Source: JBAZYV01 sp041658345 | GTDB taxonomy: Bacteria > Patescibacteriota > Gracilibacteria > UBA1369 > 2-02-FULL-48-14 | NCBI GenBank assembly: GCA_041658345.1 | Contig: JBBAAK010000009.1 | Coordinates: 1-36,565 of the forward strand | Length of the DNA stretch: 36,565 nucleotides | Direction: 5' to 3' | Shown here: positions 30,494 through 36,565 of the stretch, piece after piece | How positions within the stretch are numbered: position 1 is the first letter of the stretch | Layout of the letters: each line of letters begins with the position of its first letter | Notes under the pieces: generated by a model | Databases searched by the model: none | What the model was told of the DNA's origin: nothing | What the model saw: only the letters and a program-made list of their open reading frames with translations | Made by a program: the position numbers and the translations under genes

Positions 30494-32683
30494 TTATGCT
30501 GCTATTGCAACCTCATTTGCAAAGTGATCGGTATTATTCGTACTGTCCATTTTTAGATGTTGGAATTGTTCGTCTATAAACTTGTTGGCTATATCTTTTT
30601 TTATGTTTTGTGAATTTTTTAAAATCGACATGTTGCTCTCGGATAAATGCATACGTCCTTTCCCAAGTTTTGTTATTGCCACCATTACTAATTTTGTTAA
30701 TTCTTTTTCAGAAAGATCTTCAATCATTTTTATTGGGTCTTTTGCATCTTTACCTTCTTCGTCTTCAATCATTATGTGTTCGTTGTATTTTGCGAATGAG
30801 AGCTTTTCATACACTTTGGTGTTGCCATATTTAAGTTCGTTCTTTTTGATTTTTTGCAGGTCTCTAATTTCCCCACCGGAATTGAATACATAACCAAGGT
30901 CATATCCTTCATCTGCTTTTTCTAAGAATCTCCATTTGTTGAGTTGGCGGTTATCGGTGATGTCGTTTTCCGTTTTTGCCGTTCGATTGAATTTTATCCA
31001 ATATGCTAAGTCATCCTTGTAACGTTCTTTTTGAGTCATATGGTTGTCTCTTGCATATTTTTGTGTGCCAAAAATTCTCTTATAAGTTTGTGCTTGTATT
31101 TTTACCGTTTCCATTTCGCCTTCTTGCTTAAGCTCTTTTGTTACCTCTTCCATCATTTTGTCTCCGGCTTCCGATTCGAGTTTTTCTTCAACCGTGTCCA
31201 TTTCTTCATTATCAAGATGATCAACTGTGCTAAGGTCAAATGGATTTTTTTGTTCGCGCCCAAAGCGCTCCTCCGCCTTCATTAGCATTTGCTCTCTATC
31301 AAAACTATTTGCTTTTATAAAGGCGTTATCGTCACGCAAGTAAGTTGGAAGCTTAAAATATGCTCTAACAGTTTTTTCGCGCTCTTGGATTTCTTGTTTA
31401 AGGACTAAAATTTTTGCCTTTTGAGTATCAAAATCCGCGAGTTTGAATTTTCTAATCTCAAGTACTTTTTCGAATGATTGGAAAAGTTCAACGTTGTTTG
31501 TTCTGGCAATAGTTATGGCACCTATAAATTCTGCAACATGTATGTTTTTGTTGCGTACATAAGTTGCCAGTTCCGGCAAATACGCCTCCAGTTCATGGCG
31601 TCTCATCAAATGAGTTTGTGCAAATATTTTTTTGCGCTCTTCCGGCAATGCGTTTTCTAGAATTTTGTCTCGTTTGTCATAAAGGCGTTTTCTATCACTT
31701 ATCATTTTTGGCAGGTTTTTTATTGCAGAATCCATTTCTGCAAAATTTTTGCGTTCTTCTAGCCAATCTAAAAACTCAAAAGCCGTTTCCGGTAATTTTC
31801 CCCATTTGCTCACAATATCTTCTCCACCAAAATATTGTATATTTTGCATCAAGACTTTCCTATATCTTTCAAATCTCGTGTTGTAGCCCTCTATTACATT
31901 TTTTTTAAGTGTTGCCGTGTCTTTTGTGGCATTTGCACTTTTTTGAACTTTTTTAAATTCATATTGTATTGAGCTCGGTGCGTCTTCGACTTCTTTTATC
32001 TCTTTTAATATATTTTCCAGTAATTGTTCTTTGCTTCCAATCATAGCGAGGGAGCCCAATCTACGTGCGTATTCGTCTTTTACGAACGTGGTTTGTTTTT
32101 GGAGTTTTGTGCGGAATCGCTTTTTAATTTCCAGATTTTTATCGAGCTCTTTTAAGGTTTCTATCATACTTATGTCGTTCCCATAAAGTGGGAGGTCTCC
32201 AAACCATTCTGCCAGCCCGTTCATTTCGTCTTCCAGTAGTTTCTGTTCTTTATCAACTACGTGTTCAAAGGCGCCACTTTTGAGCATCTTTTCTTTATAC
32301 CATTTGGTCGCGGTTTTTTCGAGTTTTTTCTCGATTGTGTCAATTTCATTACTGCTTTTGCAATTGTCTATTTCTTCTATGTATTTTTGCTCGTTTATGC
32401 CGGTTGCGTTTTGGAACTCTTGCAGAGAATCTGCCAGTTCTTTTTGTTTTTTTATGTCTGATTCGTTGAGTTTATTTACTCCATTCCATGCCATTTCTCC
32501 CTTGGCCTTCCCCTTCGTTAAGTCCATCTTATCGTTTATATGTGTTCTAACCTGTGCATTCTTGTACTCCGTTGAATGTGGATCAATCCTTTTGCTATCA
32601 GAGTCAAATGAATCAAGTAGGGCGAGTCCTCTTTGGATTTTCCAAGGGTCTAAAAGACTGCGGTTAATGAGCTTGATTGACAT
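30494..32683 (-). CDS. large charged coiled-coil protein, unknown
   Basis: 729 aa, almost wholly helical and rich in Lys and Glu, with no signal peptide or membrane helix. Heptad-like stretches run through most of its length (for example ELADSLQEFQNATG, KILVLKQEIQEREKTVRAY). No family recognised. Codirectional with the lamin-tail gene upstream and trxB downstream, so probably co-transcribed. A structural or scaffold role is plausible but not shown. Confidence 0.7.
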   Translation of the reverse strand: MSIKLINRSLLDPWKIQRGLALLDSFDSDSKRIDPHSTEYKNAQVRTHINDKMDLTKGKAKGEMAWNGVNKLNESDIKKQKELADSLQEFQNATGINEQKYIEEIDNCKSSNEIDTIEKKLEKTATKWYKEKMLKSGAFEHVVDKEQKLLEDEMNGLAEWFGDLPLYGNDISMIETLKELDKNLEIKKRFRTKLQKQTTFVKDEYARRLGSLAMIGSKEQLLENILKEIKEVEDAPSSIQYEFKKVQKSANATKDTATLKKNVIEGYNTRFERYRKVLMQNIQYFGGEDIVSKWGKLPETAFEFLDWLEERKNFAEMDSAIKNLPKMISDRKRLYDKRDKILENALPEERKKIFAQTHLMRRHELEAYLPELATYVRNKNIHVAEFIGAITIARTNNVELFQSFEKVLEIRKFKLADFDTQKAKILVLKQEIQEREKTVRAYFKLPTYLRDDNAFIKANSFDREQMLMKAEERFGREQKNPFDLSTVDHLDNEEMDTVEEKLESEAGDKMMEEVTKELKQEGEMETVKIQAQTYKRIFGTQKYARDNHMTQKERYKDDLAYWIKFNRTAKTENDITDNRQLNKWRFLEKADEGYDLGYVFNSGGEIRDLQKIKKNELKYGNTKVYEKLSFAKYNEHIMIEDEEGKDAKDPIKMIEDLSEKELTKLVMVAITKLGKGRMHLSESNMSILKNSQNIKKDIANKFIDEQFQHLKMDSTNNTDHFANEVAIAA

Positions 32684-32718
32684 GTGAGTTGATTATGGCC
32701 CAAAAGAGAAATCTGCTT

Positions 32719-34425
32719 TTAGTTTAAAGCTTCGGGCCCAAAATGCAAAGTCTTTTGGCGCTTTTTGTACGCTTCATAGCCCAGCCAGCCGGCGATTGTG
32801 ATTACCGTAGCTATTAGCCCCCAAGGAATTGATGTTTTTTGGCTTGCCTCCGCGCCTTTTATGAGTTCGCTTGTCATTATTTTATATAGTCCGTTTTCCA
32901 TGCTTGCTTGTACCAAAACCGTGTTGCCGATTTTGAAGAGCAGTTCGTCTGTTTGGGCTTGATTTGCTTTGAATGTCCAGTTGCTGGTGCCATCAAATAA
33001 AGTGAGTAATGATCCGTCAAAAGATTCAACGTCTCCTTTTATTTGTTTCCAGATTGGATTTGGCTCTCCGGGGCTTGGAATGGTCCATTCCCATATGTCA
33101 AATTTAGATTGGCCAAGTTCTGCTATGGATGCTGACTCAGTGGCAGTTTCTTCAACTGTTATTTGTGAATATGATTCTCCTTCCTCGGAGCTTTCGTAGC
33201 TGATTTCATCCATTATTTCTCCGTTGTAGTCCACGATTTCTACAGTTTCGTTGCTGTTATTTAAGGCGATTCCGCTTTCTGTTCTGTAAATTATTAAGGT
33301 TTGACCTGGTTCTATTATAAAATTGTCCGGAATTATGTATGGGTCTGATCCGCCCGGGCCGTCATCCAGTATCCAATTGCCAAGGTTTACAGCAATAGTT
33401 CCGCCGTTTGTGAGTTCTATCCATTCTTCTTCTTGATCCGGCCCTTCCGGGTTTGGAAAAACCTCGGTAATTTCTACGTTTTCAGACAGGTCTCCGTCTT
33501 GGTAGTTTGTGTCTGATTCTGTTGCCTCTTCGCTTGCGTCGGCGTTTTCCGTGGTACTTTCCGGCGCGATATTTTCTTCTCCCGGGGTTGGGGTCGTTAT
33601 TACATAAGAATCACCAATAAGCGCATAACTTTTGCCTTCCGTGGTGTCTTCGTAACTTATATCCCAGAGTATTTCATCATTAGCTCCAAGTAGGCGAATG
33701 TGGTCTACAGTGTTATTTAAAGTGAGTTTACTGTCTTGAATAGATACCAATAGGTAGCTTTCCGCCTCCAAAGTGCCCGTTAAACCATATGGCGAACTGC
33801 CACCGTCTTCGTCATCAAGTTTGAGGCCATCCATTGTGAGTGCTTGGTCGTAAGGATTATATAGTTCTATCCATTCCTCCGTGCTATCTGAACCCTCCGG
33901 ATTTGGCATTGCTTCCGAAAATATTGGCCAAAGGGTAGGGGTTACAGGAGTAATCACCTCGGTTTCTGTTTCAGTTGGCTCGGTTGTATCTTCCGAAGTA
34001 GTTTCTGATGCGGTTTCAACTTGTGCATCTTTTTCTATTGCTTGGCCTTTTGTACTTGTTTCGTAAGAAAACGTATCCACGGTGTCTCCGGCTATGGTTT
34101 TTAGCGTTACCGTTTCATTACTGTTATTTAGTTGGAAAGAAAATCCTGTGATACTTGTGCTCTCACCGGCCTCGAGTGTGCCTTCAAGCGGATATGGTTT
34201 ATTCGTGGTGTCTTCGATTGTGTAAAAGGCGAGTTCAAGATTGGTTTTGCCGGTGTTTTTTATCTCTATCCATTCGTCTTCACCAGTATTTGGATTCGGG
34301 TAAAGTGCAGTTATTTCCAGGTCTTTTGGGATATCTTCTTCCGCGATGCATATGTCTTTTGCCAGCGCAATCTGCGGGAGTAAAAAAGATATGGTTACTA
34401 AAGTGGCGAGCAATCGTTTTTTCAT
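32719..34425 (-). CDS. secreted protein with three lamin-tail domains
   Basis: 568 aa from ATG 34425, which gives a proper signal peptide (MKKRLLATLVTISFLL, cleaved after ALA); the frame to 34530 would bury it. Three lamin-tail (LTD) domains repeat the pattern PNP-x-EEWIEL-N (NTGEDEWIEIKNTG, GSDSTEEWIELYNP, GPDQEEEWIELTNGG), joined by Thr/Glu-rich linkers. An OB-like segment and a C-terminal membrane helix (about 537-555) with a basic end follow. A surface-anchored adhesion or nuclease-associated module is typical for such proteins. Confidence 0.85.
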   Translation of the reverse strand: MKKRLLATLVTISFLLPQIALAKDICIAEEDIPKDLEITALYPNPNTGEDEWIEIKNTGKTNLELAFYTIEDTTNKPYPLEGTLEAGESTSITGFSFQLNNSNETVTLKTIAGDTVDTFSYETSTKGQAIEKDAQVETASETTSEDTTEPTETETEVITPVTPTLWPIFSEAMPNPEGSDSTEEWIELYNPYDQALTMDGLKLDDEDGGSSPYGLTGTLEAESYLLVSIQDSKLTLNNTVDHIRLLGANDEILWDISYEDTTEGKSYALIGDSYVITTPTPGEENIAPESTTENADASEEATESDTNYQDGDLSENVEITEVFPNPEGPDQEEEWIELTNGGTIAVNLGNWILDDGPGGSDPYIIPDNFIIEPGQTLIIYRTESGIALNNSNETVEIVDYNGEIMDEISYESSEEGESYSQITVEETATESASIAELGQSKFDIWEWTIPSPGEPNPIWKQIKGDVESFDGSLLTLFDGTSNWTFKANQAQTDELLFKIGNTVLVQASMENGLYKIMTSELIKGAEASQKTSIPWGLIATVITIAGWLGYEAYKKRQKTLHFGPEALN

Positions 34426-34752
34426 ATTTTTTGGGTTAAGTGCCCATACGTTAGCAAGCCGACCTTGCGAAAATCCTGAATTTTTCCTTAAAAATTTCTT
34501 AAGAAACTGAAGCGCATTAAGTCGTAACACGATTCTATTTTGTAATTCATGTTGCCGAAAGTGCTTAATGTTTGTTAAAGTTCATTCAGTTCTTTTATAT
34601 CTCAATTTCAGGGCGAAAAAAGCCGGTTATAAGCTTAGAATTTTTGTTCATTACTTCTTGAAAACTTCACGTTTGAATCTCGTACGTTTGGTTTAGAAAG
34701 AAGGCGCAAAAGAGCGTCGGTTTTTATGTACCTGGGTTAACCAACAATCAAA
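34426..34752. other. intergenic region between divergent lamin-tail and rny genes
   Basis: 327 nt with no convincing gene. Holds the 12-bp palindrome TTTCTTAAGAAA (34494-34505). Promoters for both genes must lie here, but no clear -35/-10 pair stands out. Confidence 0.4.
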
Positions 34753-36279
34753 ATGGATACTATAAATATTATCCTGCTCCTGTTTGGAGCTGGACTTGGA
34801 GGATTTGCCGGATTTGTAATCCGCAACAAACAGATCAAAGAGGAGGGAGCTAAAGTAAGAAGAGAGCAAGAAAAAGCTTTGCAAGATGCTCACGGCAAGG
34901 CGAATGAAATGATAATGAGGGCAAAAAATGAAGTTCTTAAAGAGAGAGAGGAAGCGCAAAAAGACGAACGTGTAAAACGCAAAAAATTGGAGGAGACCGA
35001 AGCTCGTTTGCTTAAGAAAGAAGAGTCAATGGATGGTAAAGTGGAAGAGCTCGATAAGATGAAAAGTAAGCTGGAAGAGAAGTCTGAACAGCTTAAAAAA
35101 GAGCGTGAACGTGCAGTTGAGCTAGTTAATGAGCAAGAAAAAAAACTACAAGAAGTTGCAGGACTTAAACCTGAAGATGCAAAAAAACTTTTGCTTGAAC
35201 AAATAGAAAAAGAGTTCAAGGACGAGATGGTTTCTTATGCAAAACATCTTGAGGCTGAAATGAAAGAGGATGTTGACGCAAAAGCCCGCCAGATTTTGGC
35301 AGATGCAATTCAACGTTATGCTTCCGAGACTACAGTTGAGTCAACAACTACATCCGTTCCACTCCCTGCAGAGGATATGAAAGGGCGTATAATCGGGCGC
35401 GAAGGCCGTAATATTAATGCGTTTGAATCTGTTACGGGTGTGGATGTTATCGTGGATGATACTCCGGGTTCAATTATAGTTAGCGGGTTTGATCCAATCC
35501 GCCGTTATATGGCAAAAATCACGCTTGAACGCCTTGTGGAAGATGGACGTATTCACCCTGCGCGTATTGAAGAGACTTATGCAAAAGTTAAGGAAGAGGT
35601 TAATCTGCTAATTAAGGATCTTGGAGATAAGGCTGCTTTTGAGGTTGGGGTTGCCGGGCTTCCGCCCAATCTACTTAAGATTTTGGGACGACTTAAATTC
35701 CGTATTGCTTATGGACAAAATGTTCTAAAGCACTCCATGGAAGTTGCGTTTTTGTCTGCGGGGATTGCAGGATTACTTGGAGCAAATATTGAAGTGTGCA
35801 AAAAGGCAGGACTTTTGCACGATATAGGTAAAGCAGTTGATCATGAAGTGCAGGGGAAACATGCTTCTATCGGTCGTGATATTTTAAAGAAGTTCGGTTT
35901 GCCGGAAGAGGTTTTGCAAGCCGTTGAATCAAACGAAGGAGATACCGAGGCTGAATCTTTGGAGGCAAAAATTGTGCAGGTAGCCAATCTTATTTCTGTT
36001 GCGCGCCCAGGTGCCAACAAAGATAACATGGAGAATTATGTTAAGAGGCTTTCCGATATTGAGAAGGTTGCAACTTCGATCTCCGGTGTGGAAAAAGCTT
36101 TTGCTGTGCAGGCCGGTAGAGAGCTTAGGGTTTTTGTTAGCCCGGATGAGATTGATGATTTGCAATCCATAAAGCTTTCACATGAAATTGCCCGTAAGAT
36201 AGAAAAAGATTTGCAATACACCGGCAAAATCAAAGTCGAAGTTACTCGCGAAAAGCGCGTTGAGGCTTTTGCAGGGTAG
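34753..36279 (+). CDS. rny: ribonuclease Y
   Basis: 508 aa, the usual length. N-terminal membrane helix (INIILLLFGAGLGGFAGFVI), coiled coil about 30-170, KH domain about 200-265 (GRIIGREGRNINAFESVTGV), and HD phosphohydrolase with LLHDIGKAVDHE as metal site. Membrane-bound endoribonuclease that starts mRNA decay in bacteria without RNase E. Own transcription unit; a GCAATA/TATTGC dyad follows the stop. Confidence 0.96.
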   Translation: MDTINIILLLFGAGLGGFAGFVIRNKQIKEEGAKVRREQEKALQDAHGKANEMIMRAKNEVLKEREEAQKDERVKRKKLEETEARLLKKEESMDGKVEELDKMKSKLEEKSEQLKKERERAVELVNEQEKKLQEVAGLKPEDAKKLLLEQIEKEFKDEMVSYAKHLEAEMKEDVDAKARQILADAIQRYASETTVESTTTSVPLPAEDMKGRIIGREGRNINAFESVTGVDVIVDDTPGSIIVSGFDPIRRYMAKITLERLVEDGRIHPARIEETYAKVKEEVNLLIKDLGDKAAFEVGVAGLPPNLLKILGRLKFRIAYGQNVLKHSMEVAFLSAGIAGLLGANIEVCKKAGLLHDIGKAVDHEVQGKHASIGRDILKKFGLPEEVLQAVESNEGDTEAESLEAKIVQVANLISVARPGANKDNMENYVKRLSDIEKVATSISGVEKAFAVQAGRELRVFVSPDEIDDLQSIKLSHEIARKIEKDLQYTGKIKVEVTREKRVEAFAG

Positions 36280-36306
36280 GCTTAGACGCTTAGGGCTTTT
36301 GCAATA

Positions 36307-36465
36307 TTATTGCGCCAAGAATTTAAAGGTCGGAAGGACTTTTTCACAATCCTCTACGACGCATTCTATTAAATAGACTTTATTGTCTTTTAATACAGAA
36401 ATCTTTTTGATATGCAGGCTTCCGGATCCGGCATTTCCAACCTGTGTATAAGAAATTTCGGGATA
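36307..36465 (-). pseudogene. C-terminal fragment of a gene cut by the right IS
   Basis: Open from the insertion-sequence border (shared ATTTCGGGATA at 36455-36465) to TAA at 36307-36309. Encodes about 52 residues ending VYLIECVVEDCEKVLPTFKF and LAQ, like the last strands and helix of PsbP-type lipoproteins. Too short to assign. Confidence 0.45.
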
Positions 36466-36482
36466 TAGGTAAAAACGGTCTG

Positions 36483-36565
36483 CTAGAAATTTTCCAAGAA
36501 ATAATCAATCATTTGTTTCCTGCGTTTTTTAGAAATTCCACGGTGTATTAGGATTTTTTGTTTCA
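36483..36565 (-). CDS. transposase, C-terminal end (partial), second copy
   Basis: Minus-strand frame KQKILIHRGISKKRRKQM, then IDYFLENF, stop TAG at 36483-36485. Same protein as at 1-113, with mostly silent changes (for example CGT/CGC, GAC/GAT, CTT/TTG) and a stop three codons earlier. The two copies are therefore related but not identical, in inverted orientation. Confidence 0.6.
   Translation of the reverse strand, partial: KQKILIHRGISKKRRKQMIDYFLENF

Noticed and set aside
1..36565. CRISPR array or UGA recoding
   Set aside because: No regularly spaced repeats are seen, and TGA ends full-length genes such as fic, so the standard code applies.

Overview
This AT-rich window reads with the standard code (TGA, TAA and TAG are all used as stops). 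It looks like a small genome of the Patescibacteria/CPR type, perhaps Peregrinibacteria. The reasons are CPR-style serine recombinase, lamin-tail and SLH surface proteins, few Shine-Dalgarno sequences, and many promoters whose -10 box lies 6-7 nt before the start codon, which implies leaderless mRNAs. That assignment is inference. Both ends run into the 3' end of the same transposase in opposite orientation, so the window is probably a contig broken at two copies of one insertion sequence.

Bases 1-14108 are an accessory island anchored on a tRNA-Asn gene (14034-14108, minus strand). A large serine integrase (12468-14075) reads straight into the tRNA: its last 13 codons and its stop are antisense tRNA. 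The 9-bp core TGGCTCCCC, which is the complement of the tRNA 3' end with CCA, recurs at 556, 2249, 3721, 4414 and 5021. In the integrase frame each copy opens a short reading frame (WLP, then L or F at codon 5, and V/I-R at codons 8-9, for 16-29 codons). These look like the native 3' ends of integrase genes, left behind as scars when attP, lying inside int, recombined with the tRNA. The island is therefore a stack of insertions at one tRNA.

The cassettes between scars are short and lack an integrase: a membrane protein plus a Fic protein with an HTH tail; a FecR-type secreted protein; one unknown protein; and a two-gene toxin-antitoxin pair. The element next to the tRNA (5021 to 14042) is about 9 kb. 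It holds an unknown gene with a decayed partner, a divergent HNH/Schlafen-like pair, a zinc-ribbon protein, a zeta-like P-loop protein, an Xre regulator, a surface operon (SLH protein, SecD-P1-head lipoprotein, Cys-rich membrane protein), a 53-codon ORF and the integrase. Several cassettes have their own promoter beside the scar. The layout resembles an integron in logic, but uses a serine integrase and a tRNA.

From 14109 to about 36300 the window is chromosomal: an EamA-like transporter, a Trm11-like methyltransferase, a 488-aa protein with a HicA-like tail, ssb, gmk overlapping tRNA-Gln, a DedA/glycosyltransferase/DedA operon, an RmlD-like reductase, a PerM-type permease, leucyl aminopeptidase, a fused MFS/spermidine synthase-like protein, DUF2203, Fe/Mn superoxide dismutase, and a likely operon of a lamin-tail protein, a large coiled-coil protein, thioredoxin reductase, 2-Cys peroxiredoxin and a DHH phosphoesterase. 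RNase Y ends the region, followed by a gene fragment cut by the right-hand insertion sequence.
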